Assembly: GCF_002165575.1 (NCBI RefSeq)
Contig: NZ_MXQF01000018.1
Location: 1-64,000, forward strand
Length of the DNA stretch: 64,000 nt
Source of the DNA: Pseudoalteromonas sp. A601
GTDB lineage: Bacteria; Pseudomonadota; Gammaproteobacteria; Enterobacterales; Alteromonadaceae
Direction of reading: 5' to 3'
Shown: in pieces, positions 27,621 to 37,079 of the stretch
How positions within the stretch are numbered: the stretch's first letter is position 1
How the letters are laid out: each line of letters begins with the position of its first letter
Position numbers and translations under genes: made by a program
Notes under the pieces: generated by a model
What the model was told of the DNA's origin: nothing
The model's database searches: none
The model's input: only the letters and a program-made list of their open reading frames with translations

Positions 27621-27782
27621 TTAACGTTGATTAAACTCAAAAAAAAGTGCTAAGTTGTTGATGGATATATCAACAATTTTAGGGGAAAGCTGCTTTGTGC
27701 GTTGCTCTTTTATTAATGAAAGCACGATAATAATGATCACTGATTCAGCCATCGAAGACACTTTAATGATTATTGCTGTCAT
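27621..27782 (-). other. Leader-peptide-like frame rich in branched-chain codons
   Basis: A 53-codon minus-strand frame starts MTAIIIKVSS and contains the run VIIIIVLSLI, recalling the ilv operon leader peptide of E. coli (MTALLRVIS...VVVIII). Against a working leader: no strong RBS precedes the ATG, the frame runs through the hairpin downstream instead of stopping before it, and the next gene is a LysR regulator, not an ilv gene. It may be a decayed leader left after loss of an operon. Low confidence. Confidence 0.3.
27639..27682 (-). terminator. Possible attenuator hairpin
   Basis: On the minus strand a perfect 8-bp stem TTGTTGAT/ATCAACAA, extendable by CTAA/TTAG, is followed by CAC and eight Ts. 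It lies 40 bases after the branched-chain codon run of the leader-like frame and about 150 bases before the LysR start. Confidence 0.5.
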
Positions 27783-27888
27783 CGCGATTAAATTTTTTCA
27801 GAGCGAGTCCAGCATGGTTTTTTTCATCACAACATCAATTAACCCGAGAGATGTCATTATGTTGTTGTAATAGTTCTTTTACTTTTTA

Positions 27889-27930
27889 GGTTTGGTGAAA
27901 GCGAAGTGGTCCGCTTTCAAATTTAAAACC
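27889..27930. repeat. Nested inverted repeat
   Basis: Inner stem TGAAAGCG/CGCTTTCA (27896-27903 with 27912-27919) inside an outer GGTTT/AAACC pair. It is not followed by a T-run. It resembles a REP-like hairpin, but other copies were not found in the window. Confidence 0.55.
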
Positions 27931-27940
27931 AGATAAAACT

Positions 27941-27972
27941 GACTTGGTGACTTGGTGACTTGGTGACTTGGT
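27941..27972 (+). repeat. Octamer tandem repeat
   Basis: Four perfect copies of GACTTGGT in non-coding DNA, 11 bp after the nested hairpin. Confidence 0.95.
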
Positions 27973-28127
27973 GGCTATACTTGCACCATTGTCGACAATA
28001 AGAATATGCCAAAATGACTGTTGCGTATTCACTTTGTGGCTCAATTACAGTCTCGTCTGAAAATAAAAAGTCTGTCGCATAAATCCCCTTCGTTTAATAC
28101 TTCACCAAAAGGGTTATTGCCTGATAG

Positions 28128-28535
28128 TTAGTCTGCTTTATCACTTAATGGTTTTTTTTCAATGTTTTTGAGTTCAATTTCTATGGCATCGCATGATATG
28201 TGTATTTCATATAAAGAAGTTAAAAGCGATAAAGCTAAACAACCTAGACTAATACCAAATAAAATAACGCCTGTGGTTTTAAACTCAATAAATAATGCAA
28301 ACATTGAAATAGTACACATTAAAAATGATGCTACGCCATATACTTGCATGGTTCTAATGAGCTTTATACGCTTTCTTAGGTTGGTGATCTGCGCAACAAC
28401 AAGTGGTCGTATAGTTTCACCCTCTCGCGCATTTAATTCCCGAATTAATTGCGCTAATACTAAAAATCGGTTTGTATAAGCCAATAGTAATAATGAGATA
28501 GCAGGAAAAAGTAAGCCTGGGGTGGTTAGTGTCAT
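28128..28535 (-). CDS. DUF2721 family membrane protein
   Basis: A 135-residue inner membrane protein. The DUF2721 pattern is recognisable: an N-terminal helix (PGLLFPAISLLLLAYTNRF), a cytoplasmic charged middle (LIRELNAREGE then ITNLRKRIKLIRTMQVYG) and two closing helices (about 78-93 and 99-118), ending in a charged tail with EIELKNIEKK. No catalytic residues are evident and the function is unknown. It is monocistronic, divergent from the DUF2007 gene with 99 bp between them. Confidence 0.8.
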   Translation of the reverse strand: MTLTTPGLLFPAISLLLLAYTNRFLVLAQLIRELNAREGETIRPLVVAQITNLRKRIKLIRTMQVYGVASFLMCTISMFALFIEFKTTGVILFGISLGCLALSLLTSLYEIHISCDAIEIELKNIEKKPLSDKAD

Positions 28536-28634
28536 GATTATTCCTAAATAACAAATACTTCGCTTAGAATAGATTAGGGGAGTTTAATTACAAAGTAAAA
28601 GAGTTCATTCATATAATAAATAGGAAATGAAATT

Positions 28635-28964
28635 ATGAACAATGAACCATTTCGTTGGATAACGGTTTATAGCGCTGCAGATGCTGTTGAAGCAAATATA
28701 GTGAAAGGGCTGCTAATAGGGAACGAAATAAACTGCCAATTGTTAGGCGAGTCATTACAAAGCGCAGTAGGTGAAATTCCCATTGCTCAAACAGAAGTTC
28801 GTGTACAGGTTTATGCGATAAAAGAGCGCCATGCGCGTGAAATATTGTTAAACTATAGCCAAGAACAGCAATCTGCTCTGGATTGGGTATGCCCCAACTG
28901 TAATGAGCATAATGGGCCAACATTTGAAATTTGTTGGTCTTGTAGGACTCCTAAGAATGACTAA
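28635..28964 (+). CDS. DUF2007 domain protein with C-terminal zinc ribbon
   Basis: A 109-residue soluble protein. The first 75 residues match DUF2007 (putative signal-transducing domain): WITVYSAADAVEANIVKGLL, NCQLLGES and the RVQVYAIKERHAREIL end. Residues 84-105 add a rubredoxin-like zinc ribbon with Cys86, Cys89, Cys100 and Cys103. Its ATG at 28635 is weakly preceded by AGGAAATGAAATT. It overlaps the yjaG-like gene by 8 bp, so the two are co-expressed. Biochemical role unknown; the zinc ribbon suggests protein or nucleic acid contact. Confidence 0.82.
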   Translation: MNNEPFRWITVYSAADAVEANIVKGLLIGNEINCQLLGESLQSAVGEIPIAQTEVRVQVYAIKERHAREILLNYSQEQQSALDWVCPNCNEHNGPTFEICWSCRTPKND

Positions 28965-29547
28965 AGCGAATAATTTTCAGCGTATTCGAGAGCTTAATTA
29001 TTTACAACAAGCCGTATTAGCGGCTGCATTAATTGAGCGCATGCTACCAAACTATGGTTTGTTTAGTGAAGCGACTGGGTTTGGTGATGAAGCGACGCTT
29101 CGTAGTGCACTGAATGTGTGCTGGGAAAAAATTCTGCTCCCTAAAAGTAAAATTGATTTAGAAAAACAAATCGAAAAAATTGAACCTAATGTCCCCGAAC
29201 TTGCCGATTTTGATATGTTTGGTACATATCCCGCGATCGATGCGGCAACGGCTTTACTTGGGTTAATGCACGGTTTAATTGCCCAAAATGATAGTGAATT
29301 TGTCAGTATAAGCAAGATATCACAAGCAACCGTTGCTCGTTTTATTGAATATCAACTGACAGTTGAGGGGGTAGTTGCCGATAATAAAACAGTACGCGAA
29401 CACCCTTTAATGCAATATGAAATTGAAGTGCTTAGTGAAATGATCGATTTTGTCGAGCAAATGGGCCGTGTCACATCACAGAGTGTTAAAGAACTGAAAC
29501 AACATGCTATTGCAGATGGTCAAACAAATATTGGTTTAGCGCTATAA
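28957..29547 (+). CDS. yjaG: DUF416 (YjaG) family protein
   Basis: A 196-residue soluble protein of unknown function that matches E. coli Yja[21 protein letters not shown] near the N terminus, [19 protein letters not shown] in the middle, and GQTNIGLAL at the end. The start ATG at 28957 overlaps the end of the DUF2007 gene; codons upstream fall in that gene's zinc ribbon. It is followed 28 bp later by tsaD on the same strand, so all three may share a transcript. Confidence 0.88.
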   Translation: MTKANNFQRIRELNYLQQAVLAAALIERMLPNYGLFSEATGFGDEATLRSALNVCWEKILLPKSKIDLEKQIEKIEPNVPELADFDMFGTYPAIDAATALLGLMHGLIAQNDSEFVSISKISQATVARFIEYQLTVEGVVADNKTVREHPLMQYEIEVLSEMIDFVEQMGRVTSQSVKELKQHAIADGQTNIGLAL

Positions 29548-29575
29548 CACGAATTTATCGGTAGGAGAAAAAGCA

Positions 29576-30589
29576 GTGCGAATTTTAGGCATTGAGTCAT
29601 CATGTGATGAAACAGGAATTGCAATCTATGATGACGAACAAGGATTGCTGGCGCACCAGTTGTATAGTCAGGTAAAAGTGCACGCTGATTATGGTGGGGT
29701 GGTTCCTGAACTTGCGTCACGCGATCATGTTCGTAAAACCCTACCATTGATTGATGCTGCATTTGCACAAGCGGGCTGTACTGCAGATGATATTGATGGG
29801 ATAGCCTACACAGCAGGGCCTGGGCTGGTAGGGGCTCTGTTGGTTGGCACTTCTATTGGACGTTCACTTGCTTATGGTTGGAATATTCCTGCTGTCGCAG
29901 TGCATCATATGGAAGGGCATTTACTGGCGCCAATGCTAGAAGAAGATGTACCAGACTTTCCATTTATCGCGTTGTTAGTCTCAGGTGGTCATACCATGAT
30001 GGTGAAAGTCGAAGGCATAGGTCAATATGAAGTGCTTGGTGAGTCTGTTGATGATGCCGCAGGTGAAGCATTTGATAAAACAGCAAAACTTCTAGGCTTG
30101 GATTACCCTGGTGGTCCTCGTTTAGCTAAACTGGCGGAGCAAGGCGAGCCTAAACGATTTATTTTCCCACGCCCAATGACTGACAAGCCAGGCCTTGATT
30201 TTAGCTTTAGTGGTTTAAAAACGGCTGCTGCTATCACGATTCGTGATAATGATAGCGATGAGCAAACCAAAGCTGATATTGCCCATGCATTTCAAACCGC
30301 TGTGATTGACACGTTAGTGATCAAATGTAAACGTGCGCTGAAACAAACAGGAATTAAGCGTCTTGTGATCGCAGGTGGTGTAAGCGCAAACGTGGAGCTA
30401 CGCGCACAGCTTGAGCGGGTAATGCAAGGTATGAAGGGGCGAGTATATTATCCACGTACAGAGTTTTGTACTGATAACGGTGCGATGATAGCTTATGCCG
30501 GTATGCAGCGCTTAAAAGCTGGACAATTTGCTAGTCTCGATATGAAAACAAAACCGCGTTGGCCTATAGATAGCTTAGAAGCGATTTAA
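29576..30589 (+). CDS. tsaD: tRNA N6-threonylcarbamoyladenosine transferase
   Basis: Transfers the threonylcarbamoyl group to A37 of ANN-reading tRNAs, in complex with TsaB and TsaE. 337 residues, same as E. coli TsaD. The ASKHA fold motifs are clear: [15 protein letters not shown], metal ligands His111 and His115 in [32 protein letters not shown] and the C-terminal [16 protein letters not shown] segment ([15 protein letters not shown]). It starts with GTG at 29576, with RBS TAGGAG 8 bases upstream. Its end overlaps plsY by 4 bp on the opposite strand. The usual rpsU-dnaG-rpoD neighbours lie elsewhere. Confidence 0.97.
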   Translation: MRILGIESSCDETGIAIYDDEQGLLAHQLYSQVKVHADYGGVVPELASRDHVRKTLPLIDAAFAQAGCTADDIDGIAYTAGPGLVGALLVGTSIGRSLAYGWNIPAVAVHHMEGHLLAPMLEEDVPDFPFIALLVSGGHTMMVKVEGIGQYEVLGESVDDAAGEAFDKTAKLLGLDYPGGPRLAKLAEQGEPKRFIFPRPMTDKPGLDFSFSGLKTAAAITIRDNDSDEQTKADIAHAFQTAVIDTLVIKCKRALKQTGIKRLVIAGGVSANVELRAQLERVMQGMKGRVYYPRTEFCTDNGAMIAYAGMQRLKAGQFASLDMKTKPRWPIDSLEAI

Positions 30590-31203
30590 CTAGTGCTATT
30601 GTTATCCTGAGTTGGTGGTTTCTTTTTATCACCAACTTTTGGTTCATCTCCACTGAAAAGACGTTTTATATTACCATGATGGCGAATAATTATAAGTACA
30701 GTTAAAAATGTCACAGGCAAGGTATAGAGTGGCTTAATCCACCATGTGTACAAAGGCGCTAAGGAAACTGCAATCAGCGCTCCGAGCGACGAGTAGCGAG
30801 TAATTGCAACAACTGCCACCCAAGTCGATATTAGCAGCCCACCTAAAGAAAGGCCAATTGGTAACAAAGTTCCAAATGCAGTGGCAACGGCTTTACCGCC
30901 TTTAAAACGAAAAAACACCGGGAACATATGGCCTAAACAAGCACTTACACCTATCAAACCTAGCATAAGCGGGTCAAGTTTTAAAAAGTATGCGGCCCAT
31001 ACAGGTATAGTGCCTTTAAGAATATCGAATACTAGGACTAAACAAGCGGGAAAACTACCGCCTAAACGGTAGACATTGGTAGCGCCAGGGTTATTTGAAC
31101 CATTAGTGCGTGGATCTGGTAGTTTAAACAGCCGTGACACTAGAATAGCCGATGAAATCGACCCTAGTAAGTAGGCTAAAACTAACATTAAAACAGCTAT
31201 CAC
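30586..31203 (-). CDS. plsY: Acyl-phosphate:glycerol-3-phosphate acyltransferase
   Basis: Inner membrane enzyme making lysophosphatidic acid from acyl-phosphate. 205 residues with five or six membrane helices. PlsY motifs: [14 protein letters not shown] and [20 protein letters not shown] (motif 1), [20 protein letters not shown] (motif 2) and ITRYSSLGA (motif 3). Divergent from folB, as plsY (ygiH) and folB are in many gammaproteobacteria. C-terminal tail is polar and basic. Its 3' end overlaps tsaD by 4 bp. Confidence 0.95.
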   Translation of the reverse strand: MIAVLMLVLAYLLGSISSAILVSRLFKLPDPRTNGSNNPGATNVYRLGGSFPACLVLVFDILKGTIPVWAAYFLKLDPLMLGLIGVSACLGHMFPVFFRFKGGKAVATAFGTLLPIGLSLGGLLISTWVAVVAITRYSSLGALIAVSLAPLYTWWIKPLYTLPVTFLTVLIIIRHHGNIKRLFSGDEPKVGDKKKPPTQDNNSTS

Positions 31204-31362
31204 ACGCTTCCTTATTTTTTAATCGCGCTTTTTCGGCTATCATTGGCCGCAAATATCGAGGGCAAAATAACATTGCATACTTTTATGTTCAACAATAGAG
31301 CAGTTGTTTTTGTACCCACTGACTATTGTATGGTTAATTTTTACATAATAAAACATAGTTAA

Positions 31363-31395
31363 AGTGTATAAACACTATAAAAGTTAATTATAGTG
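31363..31395. promoter_or_regulatory. Overlapping palindromes upstream of folB
   Basis: AGTGT-ATAA-ACACT (31363-31376) overlaps a second inverted repeat, CACTATAA-N7-TTATAGTG (31373-31380 with 31388-31395). Both arm pairs are perfect. They lie 47 bp before folB and include promoter-like TATAA elements, so an operator is plausible. Confidence 0.45.
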
Positions 31396-31441
31396 GGTAA
31401 AACTCGTCAATTGAGTTTAAATTTTTCAAGTTGGAGCAGTT

Positions 31442-31801
31442 ATGGATAAAGTTTTTATATCGCAACTACATGTTGAGACTATCATTGGCGTGTACGATTT
31501 TGAAAAAGAAACCAAACAGAGTTTATATTTCGATATAGAAATGCTCTGCGATATAAAACCTGCAGCTCAAAGTGATGATATCAATTTAGCCTTAGATTAT
31601 GCCAAAGTAAGCGAACGAGTTATTGCGCATACAACAGCAAAGCCTGTAGAGCTTTTAGAAACGCTAGTCGAACAACTTGCAGTCATTATTTTAGCCGAGT
31701 TCAATACCTCAGAGGTTACAATAAAAGTGAGCAAGCCAGCTGCGGTAGCCCAAGCACACACTGTTGGTGTGCAAATTACGCGAGAAAAGGCCACTAACTA
31801 G
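31442..31801 (+). CDS. folB: Dihydroneopterin aldolase
   Basis: Folate pathway enzyme releasing glycolaldehyde from 7,8-dihydroneopterin. 119 residues (E. coli 122). Recognised from VFISQLHVETIIGVYDFEKETKQ, with the active-site Glu, the mid-protein DYAKVSERVIAHTT, VELLETLVEQLA, and the Lys in TIKVSKPAAV. RBS TTGGAG precedes the ATG. It is the first gene of folB-folK-uppP: folK starts one base after the folB stop. Confidence 0.94.
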   Translation: MDKVFISQLHVETIIGVYDFEKETKQSLYFDIEMLCDIKPAAQSDDINLALDYAKVSERVIAHTTAKPVELLETLVEQLAVIILAEFNTSEVTIKVSKPAAVAQAHTVGVQITREKATN

Positions 31802-31802
31802 C

Positions 31803-32291
31803 ATGGCACAGATTTATATTAGCCTTGGCTCTAACGTGAATAAAGAGCATTATTTTCGCCAAGCACTTACCACCTTAAAAGAGCACTTTACCGAGCTTGA
31901 GCATTCAAGTGTATTTGAAAGTGAAGCTGTTGGCTTTTCAGGTAGTAACTTTTATAATTCTGTTGTTGGTACTCAAACAGAAATGCCGCTTGAACAGTTG
32001 TGTTTGTTATTGAAAAAAATTGAACGAGATAATGGTCGCAAGCTCAACGATAAAAAGTTTAGCCCGCGCACCTTAGATCTTGATTTATTATTTTATAATG
32101 ATGTAATTTGCGACTCGCCAGCACAGTTACCTCGAGATGAAATAACAAAAAATGCATTTGTGCTACAACCATTGGCAGAAATAGCCCCTCATTTTATTCA
32201 CCCAGTCGCAAAGAAGACGATTGCGCAGCTATGGAATGAATATAATAACCCTAATCAAAAACTATGGAAGGTGGAGTTTACTAACCCATGA
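31803..32291 (+). CDS. folK: 6-hydroxymethyl-7,8-dihydropterin pyrophosphokinase
   Basis: Pyrophosphorylates the pterin made by FolB. 162 residues. HPPK motifs: [14 protein letters not shown] at the N terminus, [24 protein letters not shown], the ATP/Mg segment [15 protein letters not shown], and [21 protein letters not shown]. The ATG at 31803 lies one base after the folB stop; in-frame codons from 31764 would overlap folB and lack support. It overlaps uppP by 4 bp. Confidence 0.95.
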   Translation: MAQIYISLGSNVNKEHYFRQALTTLKEHFTELEHSSVFESEAVGFSGSNFYNSVVGTQTEMPLEQLCLLLKKIERDNGRKLNDKKFSPRTLDLDLLFYNDVICDSPAQLPRDEITKNAFVLQPLAEIAPHFIHPVAKKTIAQLWNEYNNPNQKLWKVEFTNP

Positions 32292-33091
32292 GTATTATAG
32301 AAATTATTGTTTTAGCCCTGATCCAAGGACTGACTGAGTTTTTACCTATTTCAAGTTCAGCCCACTTAATTCTTCCTTCACAAATCTTAGGCTGGCAAGA
32401 TCAAGGTTTGGCATTTGATGTCGCAGTACACGTTGGTACATTAATCGCTGTTGTCATTTATTTTAGAAAAGAAGTTGTCGATATACTTGGTGCGTGGTTT
32501 AAATCGTTTGGAGCACAAGGTGCAACAGATGACAGTAAACTAGGCTGGTGGATTATTGCAGCGACTATTCCAGCGCTTGTTATTGGTTATTTCTTTAAAG
32601 ACTTTGTAGAAAGTTATTCTCGAAATGCATGGGTAATAGCCACTTCTACGATCGTATTTGGTTTATTACTTTGGTATGCAGATGTAAAAGCAAAACAGGT
32701 AAAGAACATCTATCAACTCAATTTAGTGAGCGCGTTATTATTAGGTTTTTCACAAGTTATTGCGATGGTTTTTCCTGGTACATCACGCTCAGGGATAACA
32801 ATAACGGTTGGTTTATTATTAGGGCTAAATAAGCAAAGTGCAGCACGCTTTTCATTTCTAATGTCTATCCCTGTTATTGCTGCTGCTGGCTCTTACTATA
32901 CCTACAAACTGTTCACAGCAGGTGAAGCTATTGACTGGCAAGCAATTTTGTTAGGTGCAGGTTTATCTTTTGTATCTGCGTATGCCTGTATTTACTTTTT
33001 CTTGAAAATCATTGAACGCATGGGCATGATGCCATTTGTCATTTACCGTTTATTATTAGGCGCTGGATTGATTCTTTTCTTGAGTCTCTGA
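32288..33091 (+). CDS. uppP: Undecaprenyl-diphosphatase
   Basis: Recycles undecaprenyl diphosphate to the monophosphate carrier used in wall and polysaccharide synthesis; also gives bacitracin tolerance. 267 residues, about eight helices. UppP signature segments: [19 protein letters not shown] with the catalytic Glu-rich first motif, and the second, [20 protein letters not shown]. Translationally coupled to folK (ATGA overlap). It is the last gene of the unit, followed by a long hairpin terminator. Confidence 0.96.
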   Translation: MSIIEIIVLALIQGLTEFLPISSSAHLILPSQILGWQDQGLAFDVAVHVGTLIAVVIYFRKEVVDILGAWFKSFGAQGATDDSKLGWWIIAATIPALVIGYFFKDFVESYSRNAWVIATSTIVFGLLLWYADVKAKQVKNIYQLNLVSALLLGFSQVIAMVFPGTSRSGITITVGLLLGLNKQSAARFSFLMSIPVIAAAGSYYTYKLFTAGEAIDWQAILLGAGLSFVSAYACIYFFLKIIERMGMMPFVIYRLLLGAGLILFLSL

Positions 33092-33160
33092 AATAAATTT
33101 TAAATTATATGAGAAAAAAATAGTTAAATTACGTAGTAACGTTTATTTATTATGTGATTG

Positions 33161-33203
33161 GGTTTCAAGATTATCCTGTCGGATTTTCTTGAAGCCTTTA
33201 TTT
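33161..33203 (+). terminator. Intrinsic terminator of folB-folK-uppP
   Basis: GGTTTCAAGA pairs with TCTTGAAGCC (one wobble), then after a TT/TT internal loop ATCC pairs with GGAT; a TTTATTT tract follows. It lies 70 bp after the uppP stop. Confidence 0.75.
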
Positions 33204-33374
33204 AATTAGTTCTCCAGCTGTATTTAGTTAAAAAATTTCACGTAAGCCTCCTTATTCCATTTCTTTTTTCTTCGTTCAGTTAGCGTTAAGATAAAAGCGT
33301 TGCTGTTTTTATTATTTTTTCCAGCTATGATTATTAGGATTTTAAAAATAATAATTTGATTAAAAGGGACAAAG

Positions 33375-36300
33375 ATGGAATTTAAACAATCAATTCTAGT
33401 GTTAAGTGTACTTACGGTTTTAGCCGGTTGCGGTGGTTCTTCAGATGATAATAGTGAAGTTACCAATCCTCCTGTAGTCACAGATCCAGAAACACCGACG
33501 GTCAGTGAGGCACAAATTAATGGGGTGGCATCTAAAGGCACATTAAAAAATGCACAGCTTACTTTCTATAAGTACGTAGAAGGCAGTGCTGTTGAGTTAA
33601 CTGATGAAGAATTAGGGGATTCAAGCTTAGTTACTGATGAAAACGGACAATACCTAGTTACGCTTAATGATATTCAGGGCGTTGTTAAGGTTGAACTGTC
33701 TGTAAGTAGCGATGCAGGCTCGCCGACAATTATGGTGTGTGATGCACCAACAGGTTGTGGGGTTGGTGCTGATGACGTTGCTATTAAATTCGGTGAAAAC
33801 GTTAATCTTACACTACAAGATCCTGAGTTTTCGTTAACCAGTATCTTATCTGTTAGCAGTGACTCAGCTGATACCCAAGATACAGCAAATATAACACCAT
33901 TAACTCATATGGCAACTGCGTTAGCTGAAAGCCGTGGTGATGTATCAGAACAAACAATTTCAGATGCACAATCAGAGATAGCAAATACTTTTGGATTGGT
34001 TGGAGCCTTGAACTCACTTACGCCAGGTGCAATTGAAACGCCTTCTTCTTTATTTGATCAAGAAAATACAAACGCAATGCGTTATGCCTTAATCAACGCA
34101 GGTATTGCTCATGCTTTATACATTGAAGAGCCTGATCTTTCTCTGAGTGCTAAATTAAAGTTCGCGATAGATGATATGGTTGCAGCAAATGGCGGAATGT
34201 TAGTTTCTGCTGATGCAGATGATGACGATGAGTTTGAACTTTCAATTGAAGATGTTCTCAACGGCTCTGAGCAGGCATTAACGCAGCTTATAGAAGTCAT
34301 TGCAGAGGACCCTTCGTTAGTTGAACACTTAGATGACTTAGAGCAAATTGCGACTAATATAGCTAACGAAATTCAAGTGAAAATAACCCAAGCGGGTGAT
34401 GACGGTCGTATTAAAGGTAATGTTAGCGATGAAACTCAAGGTGATGCGATAGCAAAAGCAAGCGCTATGGTGAATGATATTCGCTTATTTGCTAATTTAT
34501 TTGATGTAACAAATTCATCGGGAGAACACTTTGAGTCGCAGGGGGAGCAATTTGTAAATCTCGTCGAAGCTGCCGGTGACATGGTTGCAGAACAAGGTGA
34601 TAGCTTTGCTCTTTTAAGTGATGTTATTGAAGCCGTGACAGATATTCATCAACAGCTTGAAAACGAAGAAGTAACAGGTACGGTATTTGATTTAGCGGAT
34701 TACTTAAGTACAGCAGGTACAGGTAGTGTAACTATCGATGAAGAAAACCTTGTTTTTAGTGTTGATGCACAAGCTGGAGCCGAGAAGTTAACCCTTGATG
34801 TTGCTATTAACGCATTAGCAGAAAATACGCAGTATCAATTGTTGTTGTCAGGTATGGCTGAGAATGACGCTGTAGCATTAACAATTGGAGAAGGTAGTCA
34901 CGCAACACTTAACTTAGATCGTACTGTTACGCGAAGCCAAATTGAAAGTGGTGATGTTAATGCAGAGCCAACCAAAGGGGAGCTACAGCTGAGTGTTACA
35001 CTCGCGCAAAAGGCTACAGACACTGTAGTAAACCCTATTAGTTTTACAGGTGCTCTAACCGCTGAATTATTGCCGTTAAAAGTTTATAGTGCAGAGTCAT
35101 TGAATGGTTGGGAACAAACAGCTTGGGATTACACGCTTGAGCAAGATACGCTTGTGCTACCTAAAATGGCGAGCTTAAGTGGTGAGTTTTCGTCTCTAGA
35201 AGGTGAATTTGTAAAAGCCACTGCAACCGTTAATATTAAAGATCTTGAAACATATACACCGCCAGAACTTAAAGGCTTTGGTGAAATGTATGAAGATATT
35301 GCACAAGTGACTATTAATGAAGCGGATACTGAGTTAAATCTGTCTATTAATAACGATGAAACGCTCACTCAGTATGTTTACACCAAAACAGCCGAAAGCT
35401 CTGGTAATTGGAAAATCGCAGCGAGTAGAACAACGGATATCGAAGGTTACTTCCAAGGTACATTTAATCGAGAAGCTTATAACTCTGGTGAACGTCAATA
35501 TTATATGTTTAACCAGAATAATATTGTTAGCGATACTCAATACTCGTGGATTGAATACATCGAATATAATGAGAGCGACGGCGTTTATAACTTGATGGCA
35601 AACTTTGATTATTTCTCAGATTTCAACCAAGGTGTGCTTACCAATAGCGAGGGAGAGCAAGTAAATATAGCTGACATACCGTATCAAAATAACGGTTGGT
35701 TCTATTCTTTAGAAGAAGCTCAAGAGTGGCTAAGTATTGGTACTTCAGTTGACCCCGGCTCAATAAGTTCGTATTACTATGGTGTATTTGAAAGCGGTTA
35801 CTCTGCATCACTGAAGGATACCGGAGACTTTAGGTTTAATACTGAAGATGTGTTGGACAAAGTAAAAGCGGGTGAGTCATTTATGGTAGATGGCTACTTA
35901 GTTTCACCACTTTTAAATGGCCAACTTGTTATTACCGTTAGCGATGATGCTACTAATTTAGAAGCTATAGTCGAAGGTGGTACTACTCAGGTTATTACTA
36001 TTGATAGGGCTGACGTCAACAGCTTTTCTATAAGTAATGAGATAAAAGATAATAGTGGAGAGCTCGATGAGCGTCAAACTCTCAAGGTCAGCAGTCATGA
36101 GGTAGCACTGGGACAAAATTTAAATGCTGAATATTACCATCAGGCTGATGATTGGAATTGGGGAAATTTTGTAAGCTTGATGCCTATCGACTCTGACAAT
36201 GATTCTCTAGTTGATTACCTTGCCTGTAAGCAGATTGATTTTTTTAGAATTAATGGATCTGGTGAGTATTTGGATTACGATGGTTCAGTAATTAGCATTG

Positions 36301-37022
36301 AAGAACAAGGGTATGATTGTGGAAGCTACTCTACTGTTGATGATTTTATCGATACATCGTGGGATTTTTCGCGTTTTGGTATAACGAGTGAGAGCATCGA
36401 TAGTTTTACTGTTGATGATGCATTTATATCTGGTTTGAATAGTTATCGAAGTGATAACCCTGTGCCTATTAACCCGGGGGAGGAGCCTTCACAGCAGTTT
36501 AAAGCACGGACTTTTTACAGTTACGTTGATGGTTTAGGCCGTGTTGCTGCTGATTTTACACAACCTGAGCACATGCAATGGTCTGCTGATGGTACTTATA
36601 CGATTGATATGTATTTAGCCCAACCAGAACTTGGTTCTAATGTTGAAAATGAAGAAACTTTCTTAGACGTAAATGCGGCGTTAAATGTACAGGTTGAGGT
36701 GGGAGAATACAACCTTGAGCTAAATTTAACAGGTGAACGTACTGAACTTGAGCAAGGTAAATTAGCACTTGATGTTAAATATTTACTGCCAGACAGTGAT
36801 AAACAACGCAGCTTTATTGTAAGCTATGACACTAAACTTGAAACTTTATCAGCGACGAATGCTGAAAACGTTAAGCTAGTTTTAGCTGAGTCAGATGATG
36901 AAGAAGCAGAGCAGCAAGTACTCGGCACAATTATGGTCGGTGATGAAAAAGCAGCTGAAATTGTTAAGCGTGATTCGTTGGTGCTCATTGTTTATGAAAA
37001 TGGAACTGTTGAAACATTATAA
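33375..37022 (+). CDS. Large secreted lipoprotein of unknown function
   Basis: A 1215-residue protein starting with lipoprotein signal MEFKQSILVLSVLTVLAGC (lipobox LAGC, Cys19) and a Ser/Asp/Pro-rich linker. Residues about 45-130 look like a carboxypeptidase-regulatory-like beta domain (INGVASKGTLKNAQLTFYKY). A helical part follows (about 160-450), then a long acidic, beta-rich region (450-1215) with many Asp/Glu and Tyr/Trp, without family motifs I know. No protease or glycosidase residues stand out. Gly/Ser follow the lipid Cys, so sorting to the outer membrane is expected. It pairs with a beta-barrel gene 57 bp downstream. Function unknown; surface binding or adhesion is a guess. Confidence 0.85.
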   Translation: MEFKQSILVLSVLTVLAGCGGSSDDNSEVTNPPVVTDPETPTVSEAQINGVASKGTLKNAQLTFYKYVEGSAVELTDEELGDSSLVTDENGQYLVTLNDIQGVVKVELSVSSDAGSPTIMVCDAPTGCGVGADDVAIKFGENVNLTLQDPEFSLTSILSVSSDSADTQDTANITPLTHMATALAESRGDVSEQTISDAQSEIANTFGLVGALNSLTPGAIETPSSLFDQENTNAMRYALINAGIAHALYIEEPDLSLSAKLKFAIDDMVAANGGMLVSADADDDDEFELSIEDVLNGSEQALTQLIEVIAEDPSLVEHLDDLEQIATNIANEIQVKITQAGDDGRIKGNVSDETQGDAIAKASAMVNDIRLFANLFDVTNSSGEHFESQGEQFVNLVEAAGDMVAEQGDSFALLSDVIEAVTDIHQQLENEEVTGTVFDLADYLSTAGTGSVTIDEENLVFSVDAQAGAEKLTLDVAINALAENTQYQLLLSGMAENDAVALTIGEGSHATLNLDRTVTRSQIESGDVNAEPTKGELQLSVTLAQKATDTVVNPISFTGALTAELLPLKVYSAESLNGWEQTAWDYTLEQDTLVLPKMASLSGEFSSLEGEFVKATATVNIKDLETYTPPELKGFGEMYEDIAQVTINEADTELNLSINNDETLTQYVYTKTAESSGNWKIAASRTTDIEGYFQGTFNREAYNSGERQYYMFNQNNIVSDTQYSWIEYIEYNESDGVYNLMANFDYFSDFNQGVLTNSEGEQVNIADIPYQNNGWFYSLEEAQEWLSIGTSVDPGSISSYYYGVFESGYSASLKDTGDFRFNTEDVLDKVKAGESFMVDGYLVSPLLNGQLVITVSDDATNLEAIVEGGTTQVITIDRADVNSFSISNEIKDNSGELDERQTLKVSSHEVALGQNLNAEYYHQADDWNWGNFVSLMPIDSDNDSLVDYLACKQIDFFRINGSGEYLDYDGSVISIEEQGYDCGSYSTVDDFIDTSWDFSRFGITSESIDSFTVDDAFISGLNSYRSDNPVPINPGEEPSQQFKARTFYSYVDGLGRVAADFTQPEHMQWSADGTYTIDMYLAQPELGSNVENEETFLDVNAALNVQVEVGEYNLELNLTGERTELEQGKLALDVKYLLPDSDKQRSFIVSYDTKLETLSATNAENVKLVLAESDDEEAEQQVLGTIMVGDEKAAEIVKRDSLVLIVYENGTVETL

Positions 37023-37037
37023 TTTTGCATGAAGTTC

Positions 37038-37063
37038 AAGGCCTGCTCTTGCAGGCCTTTTTT
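37038..37063 (+). terminator. Hairpin terminator between lipoprotein and barrel genes
   Basis: AAGGCCTGC, loop TCTT, GCAGGCCTT with a T-run: a perfect 9-bp stem between 33375-37022 and the gene at 37080. It should limit read-through, so the downstream gene may be made at a lower level or from its own promoter. Confidence 0.85.
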
Positions 37064-37079
37064 ATAAAAGAAATAATAA

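Larger units (their letters stand above)
27493..28127. other. 635-base stretch without a confident gene, rich in structure
   Basis: Between the LysR and DUF2721 genes, both read leftward. It holds, left to right: the palindrome at 27543; an 8-A run plus hairpin at 27639-27682; a 53-residue minus-strand frame rich in Ile/Val/Leu codons; a nested hairpin at 27889-27930; four octamer repeats at 27941-27972; and a perfect 12-bp palindrome ATTGTCGACAAT at 27988-27999. A plus-strand frame (27661-27870) lacks an RBS and is not credited. Confidence 0.6.

Noticed and set aside
27661..27870. Plus-strand frame of 69 codons between LysR and DUF2721
   Set aside because: No RBS, odd composition, antiparallel to a second AT-rich frame, no recognisable domain.
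33224..33541. Minus-strand frame overlapping the start of the large lipoprotein
   Set aside because: Shadow of the lipoprotein signal region; no RBS and no family features.
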